Positions 1-9,568 are shown, counted from the first letter of the stretch. The stretch is DNA of 64,000 bases from an uncultured Pelagibacteraceae bacterium (GCA_902558815.1 CACEFF010000001.1:186001-250000); one strand, 5' to 3'. The notes: generated by a model from the letters alone, not told the origin. Program-made: numbers and translations.

Positions 1-45
1 GTGCATTGTAGCTTGGCATAAATTCAGTTTAGGATAATTAATAGA

Positions 46-1152
46 TTATTGCAATTTTGAAATTATCGCATCTCCCATTTGAGAGGTTGAAACTTCTTTC
101 ATTCCATCTGATAGAATATCTTTTGTTCTCAATCCATCATTTAGCACATCTTGTACAGCTTTTTCTAGTGCTTCAGCCTCTTTATCTAAATCTAAAGAAT
201 ACCTTAGGGCCATAGCAAAACTCAATATAGTTGCAATTGGATTTGCAATTCCTTTACCAGCTATATCTGGAGCTGAACCATGAATTGGTTCATACATAGC
301 TCTCATTTCTCCATCTTTATTCTTAGCACCTAAAGATGCTGAAGGTAAAAGACCTAAAGATCCAGTAAGCATTGAGGCCTGATCTGATAACATGTCTCCA
401 AACAAATTATCAGTTACAATTACATCGAACTGCTTGGGATTTCTTAATAACTGCATAGCACAGTTATCAGCAAGCATATGACTTAGTTCGACATCTTTAT
501 ATTCTTTTTCATGTAATGCTTGGACTTCTTCTTTCCAAAGTTGTCCAGCTTCCATAACATTTGATTTTTCACACGACGTAACTTTGTTTGATCTTTTTTT
601 TGCTAAATCAAAAGCAATTTTAGCAACTCTAATTATTTCACTGCTTGTATAAGTATGAGTATTAATTCCTTTTCTTTCACCATTTTCAATTGGTTTAATT
701 CCTCTAGGTTCACCAAAATATATCCCGCCAGTCAGTTCTCTTACAATCATAATATCTAAACCAGAAACAATTTCTGGTTTTAAAGTTGATGCATCGACTA
801 ATTGTTTAAAACATATTGCTGGCCTCAAGTTTGCAAATAATTTTAATTCTTTTCTAAGTTTTAATAATGCTCTTTCGGGTTTTTTTGAAAAATCTATATT
901 ATCCCATTTTGGGCCTCCTACTGCTCCTAACATTACTGCTGCACTTTCTAATGCCTTATAAAATACTTCGTCAGTTATAGGGGTTCCATGTTTGTCAATA
1001 GAACAACCCCCAGCAAGATCTTGATCTATTTCAAAGTCGAGTGATTTTTTATCATTAAACCAATTAATTATTTTTTTTACTTCAGCAATAACTTCAGGAC
1101 CAATACCATCACCAGGTAATAATAAAATTTTTCTTTTTTTTACTTTAATCAT
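46..1152 (-). CDS. leuB: 3-isopropylmalate dehydrogenase
   Basis: Oxidative decarboxylation of 3-isopropylmalate to 2-oxoisocaproate, NAD-dependent, third step of leucine synthesis in the cytoplasm. The 368-residue length is usual for the family. The N-terminal GDGIGPEV motif is at residues 14-21. The substrate and metal site [10 protein letters not shown] is near residue 250 and is followed by the conserved glycine-rich stretch of the isocitrate/isopropylmalate dehydrogenase superfamily. Arginines of the LRPA motif are present. The start is an ATG that overlaps the end of leuD by 8 bases, so translation is probably coupled. It is the last visible gene of the minus-strand ffh-to-leuB run. Confidence 0.97.
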   Translation of the reverse strand: MIKVKKRKILLLPGDGIGPEVIAEVKKIINWFNDKKSLDFEIDQDLAGGCSIDKHGTPITDEVFYKALESAAVMLGAVGGPKWDNIDFSKKPERALLKLRKELKLFANLRPAICFKQLVDASTLKPEIVSGLDIMIVRELTGGIYFGEPRGIKPIENGERKGINTHTYTSSEIIRVAKIAFDLAKKRSNKVTSCEKSNVMEAGQLWKEEVQALHEKEYKDVELSHMLADNCAMQLLRNPKQFDVIVTDNLFGDMLSDQASMLTGSLGLLPSASLGAKNKDGEMRAMYEPIHGSAPDIAGKGIANPIATILSFAMALRYSLDLDKEAEALEKAVQDVLNDGLRTKDILSDGMKEVSTSQMGDAIISKLQ

Positions 1153-1750
1153 TAAAAATCCAAGGTTTTTTATTTTTTAAATCTTTTTCAAAATTTTCAA
1201 TCTTTTCTGACTTTTTTAAAGATAGTGCTATATCGTCTAACCCTTCTAAAAGACATTTTTTTTTAAATTTATCTACATCAAATTTTATTTCATTATTTCC
1301 ATAAACAATCTTATTTTCATTTAAATCAACCGATATTTCCTCTTTTCGATTTGCGTATTCTGATAACTCTTTAATTTTTTCCTCCTCAAGAACTATGGGT
1401 AAAATTCCGTTTTTAAAACAATTACTATAAAAAATATCTGCAAAACTTGAACTTATTACACATGTTATCCCAAAATCTAACAACGCCCATGGAGCATGCT
1501 CTCTTGATGAGCCACATCCAAAATTTTTTCCAGCTATTAAAATTTTAGAATTATTAAATGGATTTTGATTTAAAATAAAATCTCCAATTTCTTTACCTTG
1601 GTCATCATATCTCATCTCAAAAAATAAGTTTTTACCAAGACCAGTTCTTTTAATAGTTTTCAAAAATTGTTTTGGAATTATCATATCCGTATCAATATTT
1701 ACTATTGGTAAATATGCTGGAATACTTTTTAAAGTATTAAATTTTTGCAT
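1145..1750 (-). CDS. leuD: 3-isopropylmalate dehydratase small subunit
   Basis: Small (swivel-domain) subunit of isopropylmalate isomerase, which pairs with LeuC to convert 2-isopropylmalate to 3-isopropylmalate. At 201 residues it has the normal size. It shows the family motifs [14 protein letters not shown] near the N-terminus and the substrate-binding [17 protein letters not shown] segment near residue 75. It begins one base before the end of leuC (leuC stop at 1751) and overlaps leuB by 8 bases, giving leuC-leuD-leuB as a tightly packed set. The order C-D-B without leuA is common in alphaproteobacteria. Confidence 0.97.
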   Translation of the reverse strand: MQKFNTLKSIPAYLPIVNIDTDMIIPKQFLKTIKRTGLGKNLFFEMRYDDQGKEIGDFILNQNPFNNSKILIAGKNFGCGSSREHAPWALLDFGITCVISSSFADIFYSNCFKNGILPIVLEEEKIKELSEYANRKEEISVDLNENKIVYGNNEIKFDVDKFKKKCLLEGLDDIALSLKKSEKIENFEKDLKNKKPWIFND

Positions 1751-3154
1751 TTAATTTTGGTACTTTCTAACGTCATCAAGATTTCCAGAAATAGCTGCTG
1801 CTGCTGCCATACCAGGGCTAACTAAATGAGTTCTTCCACCTCTTCCTTGTCTTCCTTCGAAGTTTCTATTTGACGTGGAAGCACATCTTTCTTGAGGTTT
1901 TAACTTATCTGCATTCATGGCTAAACACATAGAGCAACCAGGTTCCCTCCATTCAAAGCCTGAATTTACAAAAATTTTATCTAATCCCTCTTGCTCAGCC
2001 TGTTCTTTAACTAATCCTGATCCTGGCACAACCATCGCATGAACATGAGCAGCTATCTTTTTGTCTTTTAAAATTTTTGCCGCCTCTCTCAAATCCTCTA
2101 TTCTTCCATTAGTGCAACTCCCAATAAAAACTTTATCTATTTTTATATCTTTTGCAGCCATATTTGGTTTTAAACCCATATAATTTAAAGATCTTTCTAA
2201 AGAATTTTTTCTATCCTCATCCTTTTCGTTCTGAGGATTTGGAACTTTTTCATCTATTGTGATTACATCTTGAGGAGAAGTTCCCCAAGTTATCATAGGT
2301 AAAATTTCCTCTGCTTGAAGATTAATTTCTTTATCAAATTTAGCGCCTTCATCTGTTTTTAAATTTTTCCAATATTCCATTGCTTTATCCCAATCTTTAC
2401 CTTTTGGGGACATTGGTCTGTCTTTTAAGTATTTAAATATTTTTTCGTCAGGCGCTATTAATCCTGCCCTAGCTCCTCCCTCTATAGTCATGTTGCAAAT
2501 TGTCATTCTTTGTTCAACACTCAATGATCTAATCAGGTCACCTGCATATTCTATTACACAACCCGTTCCACCTGCTGTACCAATTTTTCCAATTATTTGA
2601 AGAATAACATCTTTAGAGGTTACACCTAAAGGAAGTTTACCATTTACATTTACTCTAAAATTTTTAGCTTTTTTTTGAACTAATGTTTGAGTAGCTAAAA
2701 CATGTTCTACTTCTGAAGTTCCAATTCCAAATGCTAAAGAACCAAAAGCACCGTGAGTTGCCGTATGGCTATCACCACAAACTATTACTGTTCCAGGTTG
2801 AGTAAAACCTTGCTCTGGACCTGTAACATGAACGATTCCTTGTCTCTTATCATTCATACCAAAAAGTTTAATTCCAAACTCCTTGCAATTAGCTTCTAAG
2901 GTTTCAACTTGTATCTTTGACTCTTTATCAGAAATACCTTTTGATCTATCAGTTGTTGGAACATTATGATCTGCCACTGCAAGTGTTAAATTAGGATGTC
3001 TAACTTTACGATTAGAGTTTCTTAAACCTTCAAATGCCTGGGGACTGGTTACCTCATGAACCAAATGTCGATCTACAAACAACAAAGCTGTTCCATCATC
3101 TTGTAGATCTACAAGGTGATCTTTCCAAATTTTATCGTATAAAGTATTGGGCAT
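1751..3154 (-). CDS. leuC: 3-isopropylmalate dehydratase large subunit
   Basis: Aconitase-family large subunit of isopropylmalate isomerase, carrying a 4Fe-4S cluster. At 467 residues it matches the bacterial LeuC length. The three cluster ligands can be placed at Cys347 (in SCTNGR), Cys407 and Cys410 (in PGCSMC). HATHGAFGS and the arginine-rich [11 protein letters not shown] substrate motif are also conserved. The ATG start lies 11 bases after the rplS stop, so the leucine genes appear to be read through from the ribosomal-protein operon. That is an unusual pairing, probably explained by genome compaction. Confidence 0.97.
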   Translation of the reverse strand: MPNTLYDKIWKDHLVDLQDDGTALLFVDRHLVHEVTSPQAFEGLRNSNRKVRHPNLTLAVADHNVPTTDRSKGISDKESKIQVETLEANCKEFGIKLFGMNDKRQGIVHVTGPEQGFTQPGTVIVCGDSHTATHGAFGSLAFGIGTSEVEHVLATQTLVQKKAKNFRVNVNGKLPLGVTSKDVILQIIGKIGTAGGTGCVIEYAGDLIRSLSVEQRMTICNMTIEGGARAGLIAPDEKIFKYLKDRPMSPKGKDWDKAMEYWKNLKTDEGAKFDKEINLQAEEILPMITWGTSPQDVITIDEKVPNPQNEKDEDRKNSLERSLNYMGLKPNMAAKDIKIDKVFIGSCTNGRIEDLREAAKILKDKKIAAHVHAMVVPGSGLVKEQAEQEGLDKIFVNSGFEWREPGCSMCLAMNADKLKPQERCASTSNRNFEGRQGRGGRTHLVSPGMAAAAAISGNLDDVRKYQN

Positions 3155-3165
3155 TAAAAAAAAAA

Positions 3166-3741
3166 CTATTTTTTTTCTGGTGTCTTTTCAAGTTTTTTTT
3201 CTGCTTTAATTTCAGCTTTAGGGGCATCTTTTTTAGACTCCTCCTTAATAGAATCATCTTTTTTAGCCTCTGAAGTCGGTGCAGTTTCTACTTTTATCTC
3301 AGCTTCATTTTCTTCAACTACTGGAGCTAAGTTTTCTTCGTTCACTGTTTCTGGTTTCACATCCATATCGATACCAATTTTTTTTCTAATTTTCTCTGCA
3401 ATCCTAGCTGATTTACCAGTTCTATCTCTTAAATAGTAAAGCTTAGCTCTTCTTACTTTACCTGAACGGATTACTTTAATTGAATCTATTAAAGTTCCGT
3501 ATAGTGGAAAAGTTCGTTCTACACCCTCTCCAAAAGAAATTTTTCTCACAGTAAACGATGAATTAAGATCTCTATTTTTTTTAGCAATACAAACGCCTTC
3601 AAAATATTGAATTCTTTCTTTTTTACCTTCAGTAATTCTAACACCAACTTTTACAACATCACCAGGATAAAATTCAGGAATTTTTTTCTCTGAAAGGATT
3701 TTTTTGACGTTATGCTGATTTATTTCTTCAATAGTTTTCAT
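3166..3741 (-). CDS. rplS: 50S ribosomal protein L19 with charged C-terminal extension
   Basis: Large-subunit ribosomal protein L19, located at the 30S-50S interface. I start it at the ATG giving [11 protein letters not shown], which matches the family start; an in-frame start 15 bases upstream is less likely. The canonical domain occupies about the first 120 residues and includes [13 protein letters not shown] and the arginine-rich core near [13 protein letters not shown]. About 70 further residues are rich in Lys, Glu, Ala and Pro, low in complexity and presumably disordered, and most L19 proteins lack them. It lies 16 bases after the trmD stop within ffh-rpsP-trmD-rplS. Confidence 0.95.
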   Translation of the reverse strand: MKTIEEINQHNVKKILSEKKIPEFYPGDVVKVGVRITEGKKERIQYFEGVCIAKKNRDLNSSFTVRKISFGEGVERTFPLYGTLIDSIKVIRSGKVRRAKLYYLRDRTGKSARIAEKIRKKIGIDMDVKPETVNEENLAPVVEENEAEIKVETAPTSEAKKDDSIKEESKKDAPKAEIKAEKKLEKTPEKK

Positions 3742-3757
3742 TTTAATATTTAACAAA

Positions 3758-4444
3758 TTAATCTTTCTTATATTTTTGCCACAAATCTGGTCTTCGGACG
3801 CGTGTTATAGCCTCTGATTGAGATAAACGCCAGTCTTTAATTTTAGCATGATCTCCAGATAATAATACTTCAGGAACTGACTTTTCTTCCCAAATTTGAG
3901 GTTTTGTATATTGAGGGTACTCTAAAAGACCATTTTCAAAGGTTTCATCAATGGAAGATTTTTCATTTCCCAAAACCCCTGGCAAAAGTCTCAAAATGCT
4001 ATCAAGTACTACTAGTGCAGCAGTTTCACCTCCAGACAACACATAATCTCCCACACTTATTTCTTCAATATTCCTTGTAGTCAAAACTCTTTCATCTACC
4101 CCTTCGAAGTGGCCACAAATTAATGATATTGATTTCTCTTTTGATAAGTCTTGGGCAAGTTTTTGATCAAATTTTTTACCTTTTGGTGAAAGATAAAAAA
4201 CTCTTTCTCCTTTTTTAACTTTTCGGTCAAGAGAGTTTGCTAAAATATCAGCTTTAAGTAACATTCCTGTTCCTCCACCATAAGGAGTATCATCGACTGT
4301 TTTGTGTTTATCAGTTGCAGCATCTCTAATGTTTATTACACTTAAGTTCCACAATTTATTAGACAAAGCTTTTCCATAAAGACCTTTTGCTAAAGGTCCA
4401 GGAAAAACTTCTGGATAAAGGGTAAATACTTGAGCTTGAAACAT
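3758..4444 (-). CDS. trmD: tRNA (guanine-37-N1)-methyltransferase
   Basis: SAM-dependent SPOUT methyltransferase that makes m1G37 in tRNAs reading codons that start with C or G, preventing frameshifting. The ATG giving [18 protein letters not shown] aligns with alphaproteobacterial TrmD; a TTG two codons upstream (4450) is the other option. GGGTGMLLK and the deep trefoil-knot motifs [12 protein letters not shown] and [11 protein letters not shown] are intact. The gene sits between rpsP and rplS with short gaps. The rimM gene normally found between rpsP and trmD is absent here. Confidence 0.96.
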   Translation of the reverse strand: MFQAQVFTLYPEVFPGPLAKGLYGKALSNKLWNLSVINIRDAATDKHKTVDDTPYGGGTGMLLKADILANSLDRKVKKGERVFYLSPKGKKFDQKLAQDLSKEKSISLICGHFEGVDERVLTTRNIEEISVGDYVLSGGETAALVVLDSILRLLPGVLGNEKSSIDETFENGLLEYPQYTKPQIWEEKSVPEVLLSGDHAKIKDWRLSQSEAITRVRRPDLWQKYKKD

Positions 4445-4458
4445 AAACAATCTTTAGG

Positions 4459-4866
4459 TTATTTTTTTTCCTCTTTAGGAGCTTCTTCCTTTTTAGCTGC
4501 TGCTGCTGGTGCTGCGTCTGCTTTAGGAGCTTCTTCCTTTTTAGCTTCATCAGATCCTTCTTTTTTTCTGTCTTTTTTTGGAACTGCTTTTTGAGGATTA
4601 TTTCCATTAGCAGGCATAGGCATTAATTCATTTTCACCTAAAATTCTTGCTACTCTTGTTGTTGGTTGCGCCCCTTGACCTAGCCAATATTTTATTCTTT
4701 CCGCCTCAAGTCCAATTCTTTCCTTTTTTTCTTTGGGAAGTAATGGATTGAAAAAACCTACTTTTTCAATAAACCTTCCATCTCTTGCAAAACGACTATC
4801 TGCTACAACTACTTTGTAAACTGGTCTCTTCTTTGTTCCACCTCTTGATAACCTTAACTTTAACAT
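4459..4866 (-). CDS. rpsP: 30S ribosomal protein S16 with repetitive C-terminal extension
   Basis: Small-subunit ribosomal protein S16, an assembly protein of the 30S body. The canonical domain covers roughly residues 1-85 ([31 protein letters not shown], the WLGQGAQPT motif). About 50 residues of Lys/Glu/Ala/Pro sequence follow, containing KKEEAPK twice, 16 residues apart; the underlying DNA is a 26-base direct repeat. A clear Shine-Dalgarno-like AGGAGA precedes the ATG by about 4 bases, fitting a highly expressed gene. It lies downstream of ffh and upstream of trmD. Confidence 0.96.
   Translation of the reverse strand: MLKLRLSRGGTKKRPVYKVVVADSRFARDGRFIEKVGFFNPLLPKEKKERIGLEAERIKYWLGQGAQPTTRVARILGENELMPMPANGNNPQKAVPKKDRKKEGSDEAKKEEAPKADAAPAAAAKKEEAPKEEKK
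4473..4546. repeat. 26-base direct repeat inside the rpsP extension
   Basis: Positions 4473-4498 and 4521-4546 are identical over 26 bases. They start 48 bases apart, so the repeat stays in frame. Both copies encode KKEEAPK within the low-complexity tail of S16. Such a perfect repeat can expand or contract by slippage or recombination. Confidence 0.9.
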
Positions 4867-4881
4867 TCACTCTCCTTTTTT

Positions 4882-6240
4882 TTATTTTAATTGATTAAAT
4901 AATTCTGGTGGTATTCCTTTATCAGACATACCTTTCAGATTTCCTTTAGACATCTTTTTCATCATTTCAGACATCATTTTAAATTGCTTTAGCAATTTAT
5001 TGATAGTGGCTGGATCTGTACCAGAACCATTAGCAATTCTTTTTTTTCGAGAACCATCAATTATTTTTGGATTCTCCCTCTCTTTTTTTGTCATAGACAA
5101 AATTATCGCTTCATTTTTTGTAATAACACTTTCATCTATACCTGCAGCATCCATTTGAGACTTAACTTTTGAAACTCCTGGCATAAAAGACATTACTCCC
5201 TCTATTCCACCCATTTTTTTCATTTGTCGTAATTGAGTTAAATAATCTTGCATTGAAAATTGTCCTTTTTTTAAATTTTCTTCAGCCTTTTTAATATTTT
5301 CTTCACCAAGATCTTGTGCAGCTTTTTCTACAAGGGATACAATATCTCCCATTCCCAAAATTCTATTTGCAATTCTATCTGGATGAAATACTTCAAGATT
5401 TTCAATTTTTTCACCAACCCCTAAAAATTTTATTGGAACTTGAGAAACAAATTTCATACTTACGGCTGCCCCACCTCTGGCATCACCATCTGCTCTAGTT
5501 AAAATTATTCCTGAAAGATTTACTGTATTTTTAAATTCTTTTGCAATAGAAGCTGCTACTTGACCTGTAAGTGAATCTGCAACCAGAAATGTTTCTGCAG
5601 GATTAATTGTATTTTCTATTTGTTTAATTTCACTCATCATTTGTAAGTCAATCTGTGTCCTGCCAGCAGTATCAAATAATATGATATCAGCACCATTTAA
5701 ATTAGCTGCACTAATCGCTCTTTGACAAATATCAGTTGGTTGTTGTCCTTCAATTATAGGAAGAGTTAAAATATTATTTTGCTCACCTAAAGATTTAAGT
5801 TGTTCTTGAGCAGCAGGCCTATAAATATCTAGGCTAACCATCATGACTTTCTTTTTTTTTGTCTTTTCTAAATACCTTGCAAGTTTTGCTGTTGTAGTTG
5901 TTTTACCAGAGCCTTGTAATCCAATCAGCATCATTGGTACTGGTGGAACTGCATTAAGATTTACATCATCATTTTTTTCACCTAGTAAACTAACCAGCTC
6001 ATCATAAACTATCTTGACCACCATATCTCCAGGAGATGTTGATCTAATTATTTCTTGTCCTAAAGCTTTTGGTTTAACTTTTTCAATAAATTCTTTGGCA
6101 ACCTCAAGCGATACATCTGCTTCAAGTAGGGCTTGTCTAATACCTCTTAAACCTTCATCGACCTGACTTTCATCAAGTGAAGGAGCCTTTTTTAAAGAAG
6201 AAAAAATTTCTTCAAATTTATTTGTTAAATTTTCAAACAT
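4882..6240 (-). CDS. ffh: Signal recognition particle GTPase Ffh (SRP54)
   Basis: Cytoplasmic SRP protein that binds signal sequences and 4.5S RNA and docks with FtsY to deliver membrane proteins to SecYEG. The start chosen is the ATG giving MFENLTNKFEEIF, the family N-terminus; a reading frame extending nine codons upstream runs into the structured leader and is rejected. Order: N domain, G domain with P-loop GLQGSGKT at residues 107-114, DTAGRTQID, TRADGDARGGAA, then a methionine-rich M domain ending in MMKKMSKGNLKGM. Length is 452 residues. It is the first gene of the ffh-rpsP-trmD-rplS-leuCDB run. Its receptor FtsY is encoded nearby on the other strand. Confidence 0.97.
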   Translation of the reverse strand: MFENLTNKFEEIFSSLKKAPSLDESQVDEGLRGIRQALLEADVSLEVAKEFIEKVKPKALGQEIIRSTSPGDMVVKIVYDELVSLLGEKNDDVNLNAVPPVPMMLIGLQGSGKTTTTAKLARYLEKTKKKKVMMVSLDIYRPAAQEQLKSLGEQNNILTLPIIEGQQPTDICQRAISAANLNGADIILFDTAGRTQIDLQMMSEIKQIENTINPAETFLVADSLTGQVAASIAKEFKNTVNLSGIILTRADGDARGGAAVSMKFVSQVPIKFLGVGEKIENLEVFHPDRIANRILGMGDIVSLVEKAAQDLGEENIKKAEENLKKGQFSMQDYLTQLRQMKKMGGIEGVMSFMPGVSKVKSQMDAAGIDESVITKNEAIILSMTKKERENPKIIDGSRKKRIANGSGTDPATINKLLKQFKMMSEMMKKMSKGNLKGMSDKGIPPELFNQLK

Positions 6241-6341
6241 ATTTATTACACACAGCAGTGAACTCACTAGTGGGCGAACCCTCGCTGACTAGTGTCGATC
6301 TCTTTGTTTCCAAAGACACCGCAAATTTAACGTTTTTGCGG
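6241..6341 (-). ncRNA. Candidate ffh leader RNA (cis-regulatory structured 5' UTR)
   Basis: This stretch directly precedes the ffh start codon on the minus strand. It has 48 G+C in the 100 bases 6251-6350, against 9 in the 40 bases 6361-6400. Three consecutive stems can be drawn in ffh orientation. The first is CCGCAAA/TTTGCGG (6335-6341 with 6319-6325). The second is CTTTG-GAAA-CAAAG (6302-6315) closed by TGTC/GACA (6315-6318 with 6293-6296). The third is ACTAGT pairing with ACTAGT (6288-6293 with 6266-6271) around a GGG-TTCG-CCC hairpin (6272-6281). A published search of Candidatus Pelagibacter ubique for structured RNAs reported a motif upstream of the SRP protein gene; I infer this is that element from position and composition, without an alignment. 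Confidence 0.7.
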
Positions 6342-6355
6342 AAACAGCCACAAAC

Positions 6356-6361
6356 TATAAT
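6356..6361 (+). promoter_or_regulatory. Possible -10 element for dapF-ftsY
   Basis: TATAAT lies about 40 bases upstream of the dapF ATG at the edge of the GC-rich ffh leader. No convincing -35 hexamer is found at the usual 16-18 base spacing, so the call is weak. On the opposite strand the same segment lies downstream of a TTGACT that could belong to the ffh promoter. Confidence 0.3.
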
Positions 6362-6401
6362 AGAGGTTCAAAAAGTCAATAAATAAGTTAAATAACTACA
6401 T

Positions 6402-7226
6402 ATGGACATTAAAGCTTTTAAAATGGATGGATTAGGTAATGATTTTGTTATTATTGATAATAGACAAAAAGTTACCGTCCTATCAAAAGATCAGATAATT
6501 AAAATTTGTGATAGAAATTTTATTGGATGTGATCAATTAATATTTATTGAAAAAGATAAAACTTCTGATGCTCATTTAAAATTTTTTAATTCTGATGGTG
6601 GTGAGTCTGGTGCATGTGGTAACGGCACAAGATGTGTTGCAGATTTGATTTCAAAAGAAAAGAATATTAAAACTATAATTTTAAATACTCTATCTGGAAA
6701 TTTAAAATCTAAAATATTAGGGAACAATCTTGTTACAACTGAGATTGGAAGTGCAAAAACTAAGTGGAATGAGATTCCTCTTTCTGACGAGACTAATACA
6801 AAAAAACTAAATATTAAAATTAATGATTTAAAAAACAATGTACATTTAGGTGGTACTGCTGTAAATGTAGGCAATCCTCATGTTATTTTCTTTGTAGATA
6901 GCCTAGATGACTTTGATATTTTAAAAATTGGTCCACAAATTGAAAATCACAAGATGTTTCCACAAAAATGTAATGTTACAATAGCTAAAGTTATAAATAA
7001 AAATTTAATCAAAGTTAGAGTTTGGGAAAGAGGTGCTGGATTAACAAAGGCATGTGGAACTGCAGCATGTGCAACCGCTTTTGCTGGTAAATTAAATAAC
7101 CTTACTGAAAATAATGTAGATATAGAATTTGAGACAGGTAAATTATCAATTCTTATAGATGAGAAGAATTCTATTCATATGAAAGGACCTGTTTCAAATA
7201 TAGAAAAAATTTTAATAAAATTATAA
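6402..7226 (+). CDS. dapF: Diaminopimelate epimerase
   Basis: Converts LL- to meso-diaminopimelate for lysine and peptidoglycan synthesis, by a cofactor-free two-base mechanism. Both catalytic cysteines are visible: Cys72 in GACGNGTRC and Cys218 in KACGTAACA. The 274-residue length is normal. The N-terminus (MDGLGNDFVIIDNR) is the conserved family start. The gene opens a two-gene plus-strand unit and its stop overlaps the ftsY start by one base. Confidence 0.97.
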   Translation: MDIKAFKMDGLGNDFVIIDNRQKVTVLSKDQIIKICDRNFIGCDQLIFIEKDKTSDAHLKFFNSDGGESGACGNGTRCVADLISKEKNIKTIILNTLSGNLKSKILGNNLVTTEIGSAKTKWNEIPLSDETNTKKLNIKINDLKNNVHLGGTAVNVGNPHVIFFVDSLDDFDILKIGPQIENHKMFPQKCNVTIAKVINKNLIKVRVWERGAGLTKACGTAACATAFAGKLNNLTENNVDIEFETGKLSILIDEKNSIHMKGPVSNIEKILIKL

Positions 7227-8143
7227 TGGGAATATTTGATAAATTTAAAAAAGGTTTTCAGAAGAGTGCTTCTGCATTTTCATCTGGCTTAAAAGAAATT
7301 ATTGTAAAAAAAGAAATAGATGATGAAAATCTAAATAAGATTGAAGAGTTTTTAATTAAATCAGATGTTGGGGTTGAAGCTGCTTCTGAAATAAAAGAAA
7401 CAATTTCAAAGAAGAAGATAGATCCTAATGAAGATTTAGCAGCAGAGATAAATCTAATTTTGAAAAATTACATTATTTCTTTAATGAAGCCCTTAGAGAA
7501 CAATTCTTTTTTTTTAAAAAAAGAAAAACTCAATGCTACTTTAATTTCCGGGGTTAATGGGGTTGGAAAAACAACAAGTATAGGTAAGATTGGTAAAATT
7601 TTGAAAAGAAATGGAAATAAAGTTATGTTTGCTGCCTCTGACACTTTTCGAGCAGCAGCAATTGAACAACTGGAAAATTGGGCAAATAAAATAGATGTTC
7701 AAATAACTAAATCATCTCAGGGATCTGACCCAGCTTCAGTTGCCTATAAAGCTATTGATGAGGCTATGATTAATCATTTTGATCAAGTTTTAATTGATAC
7801 AGCTGGAAGACTTCAAAATAAAAAAAATTTAATGGAGGAATATAAAAAGATAGCCAATGTAACAAAAAAGATTGACCCCGATGCGCCACACGATGTTATT
7901 TTAGTTTTGGATGCTACCTCTGGTCAGAATATAATTAATCAAGTAGAAGAATTTAATAAGATTATTCCAATAACAGGGATTATAATGACAAAGCTAGATG
8001 GGACTGCAAAAGGTGGCATTCTTTTAGCATTAGCAAAAAAATATAAACTTCCAATTATTGCTTTAGGACTAGGAGAAAAAGAGGATGATTTACAAATATT
8101 TGAAGCTGAAAAATTTGCTGAGGCTTTTACCCAAATTAATTAA
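7226..8143 (+). CDS. ftsY: Signal recognition particle receptor FtsY
   Basis: Membrane-associated SRP receptor GTPase that pairs with Ffh. It has a short N-terminal basic region instead of the long acidic A domain of E. coli, then the NG domain: P-loop GVNGVGKT at 109-116, SDTFRAAAIEQL, DTAGRLQNK, TKLDGTAKGG and the closing GLGEKEDDLQIF. The 305-residue length is typical of alphaproteobacteria. It is translationally coupled to dapF and its 3' end overlaps the convergent gene at 8136 by 8 bases. Confidence 0.97.
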   Translation: MGIFDKFKKGFQKSASAFSSGLKEIIVKKEIDDENLNKIEEFLIKSDVGVEAASEIKETISKKKIDPNEDLAAEINLILKNYIISLMKPLENNSFFLKKEKLNATLISGVNGVGKTTSIGKIGKILKRNGNKVMFAASDTFRAAAIEQLENWANKIDVQITKSSQGSDPASVAYKAIDEAMINHFDQVLIDTAGRLQNKKNLMEEYKKIANVTKKIDPDAPHDVILVLDATSGQNIINQVEEFNKIIPITGIIMTKLDGTAKGGILLALAKKYKLPIIALGLGEKEDDLQIFEAEKFAEAFTQIN

Positions 8144-8699
8144 TCAAATTACTTGATATCAGTGGTTTGTAGAAACTACATTTATAATTATCTTTAAATT
8201 CAAAATAACCACAATTTTTTGCAAAAGAAGAAATGATAAAATCAAATTTTCCTGTGGTTGGGTATAGTTCTAATTTTTTTTCTATGATATCAAATTTGAA
8301 ATTAGCATTTAAACTTTTTACTGCGCTAATCATCACTAAAGTTTTATTATCTTTTAAAAGATAATAAGCAAAATCGTCTGGAAATACTGGAAAATCATAT
8401 TCTTCTAAGTAAAATTTTGCATGAGATGGAAACCACTCATGTGAAATTAATGGTGATGATGATTTGGTTTTATAATCATAAATATAAAGATCTTTTGGAT
8501 AGTCATTAATATAATTTTCAGTTTCACCTCTAGATAAAATTGATTTTTCCCTACCCTTAAAATATAAAGCAAAATTTTTATTATGAGAATTCATTTTATC
8601 TATATGAAATAAATCATCAGCTAAAAATTTATTATCTTTTGCAATTGCAATTTTATTTAGAGAAAAAAGGAAAATAATTAAAAAAAATATCTTACTCAT
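8136..8699 (-). CDS. Unknown exported protein
   Basis: 187 residues starting with a hydrophobic signal peptide (about residues 1-20, ending in IAIA-KD), so probably periplasmic. I do not recognise a domain. The mature part is rich in aromatic and charged residues, with two cysteines near the C-terminus (NCGYF, YKCSFY) that could form a disulfide. It is the last gene of the long minus-strand run, 50 bases after the alpha/beta hydrolase, and its 3' end overlaps ftsY by 8 bases. Confidence 0.75.
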   Translation of the reverse strand: MSKIFFLIIFLFSLNKIAIAKDNKFLADDLFHIDKMNSHNKNFALYFKGREKSILSRGETENYINDYPKDLYIYDYKTKSSSPLISHEWFPSHAKFYLEEYDFPVFPDDFAYYLLKDNKTLVMISAVKSLNANFKFDIIEKKLELYPTTGKFDFIISSFAKNCGYFEFKDNYKCSFYKPLISSNLIN

Positions 8700-8749
8700 A
8701 TTACGAAAGTTAGAGGATAATATTGAATTTAATTTGGTTAGAATGTGGC

Positions 8750-9568
8750 TTAATTTAAACTTTTAAGAAATGATTTAATCGCTAAAACTAAATTTTCATC
8801 ATATTCCATCATATGATTGTCATATTTAGTAAAATATGAATATTTGGGTTCATTAGCCATCTCATAAATTTTTTCACCCATAGAGAACGGAACTATTTGA
8901 TCTATTTCTCCATGCATAACTATGATTGGTGAATTTATATTCTTAATTTTTTTATGATTTTCAAATTTATCTTTTAGTAAAAAATTAATTGGAATGTAAG
9001 GATAGAATGTCTTTGCGGCGTCTATCATCGAAGTAAATGGTGATTCTAAAATTATACCTGCATAATTTTTATTTTGAGCTAAATGCGTAGCCACTCCTGT
9101 ACCTAAAGACTCTCCATATAAAATAAGATTTCTTTCATTTACCCCTTTTTTTGCTAACCAATTAATTGCACTTTTACCATCTTCATAAAGACCTTGTTCA
9201 GTAGGTTTTCCATTGTTACCACTAAAACCTCTCCAAGCTATGATTAAGAAATTAATATTCATATCTCGAAAATGGTTAAGTTTATGAATCCTATTTTCTA
9301 AAGATCCAGCATTACCATGAAAATAGACAAGGGTTTTATAATCCTTAAGATTTTTTTCATGATACCATCCAAGTAATTCAATATTATCCGAAGTTAGTAT
9401 CTTAACTTTTTTTATATCTACTAAAATTTTATCACCTGAATAATTATTTTCATTTGGGTGATAAAGTAAATTTCGTTGATAAAAGTATAAAAATACTAGA
9501 ACAATAAAATATAAAAAAAAGATAATTAAAACTAATTGCAATAAATTCTTCCTAAGTTTTTTTAACAT
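8750..9568 (-). CDS. Membrane-anchored alpha/beta hydrolase (ABHD13/BEM46-like)
   Basis: 272 residues. An N-terminal transmembrane anchor (about residues 11-32) is followed by a serine-hydrolase domain. The oxyanion strand motif FHGNAGS, the nucleophile elbow GESLGTG (catalytic Ser), the acid in HGEIDQIVP and the histidine in DNHMM are all present, in family order. This places it in the BEM46/ABHD13 group of alpha/beta hydrolases; the substrate is unknown. Its start overlaps the end of the preceding EamA permease gene by 17 bases. Confidence 0.85.
   Translation of the reverse strand: MLKKLRKNLLQLVLIIFFLYFIVLVFLYFYQRNLLYHPNENNYSGDKILVDIKKVKILTSDNIELLGWYHEKNLKDYKTLVYFHGNAGSLENRIHKLNHFRDMNINFLIIAWRGFSGNNGKPTEQGLYEDGKSAINWLAKKGVNERNLILYGESLGTGVATHLAQNKNYAGIILESPFTSMIDAAKTFYPYIPINFLLKDKFENHKKIKNINSPIIVMHGEIDQIVPFSMGEKIYEMANEPKYSYFTKYDNHMMEYDENLVLAIKSFLKSLN

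Noticed and set aside
1..45. Start of another minus-strand gene after leuB (ATG at 19..17)
   Set aside because: Only about six codons are visible before the window ends and they do not match a recognised N-terminus, so no gene was called.
3034..3273. Plus-strand frame antisense to leuC and rplS
   Set aside because: It is rich in Phe and Leu because it mirrors lysine-rich coding on the other strand; no start signal or family match.
6240..6386. Longer ffh start and short open frames across 6177-6386
   Set aside because: The family N-terminus of Ffh fits the ATG at 6240; the region upstream is the structured leader, and the plus-strand frame has no coding character.
6241..6401. 4.5S SRP RNA gene next to ffh
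   Set aside because: The conserved SRP RNA apical motif with GGAA and the AGCA internal loop is not found on either strand; the folded element abuts the ffh start, which fits a leader better.
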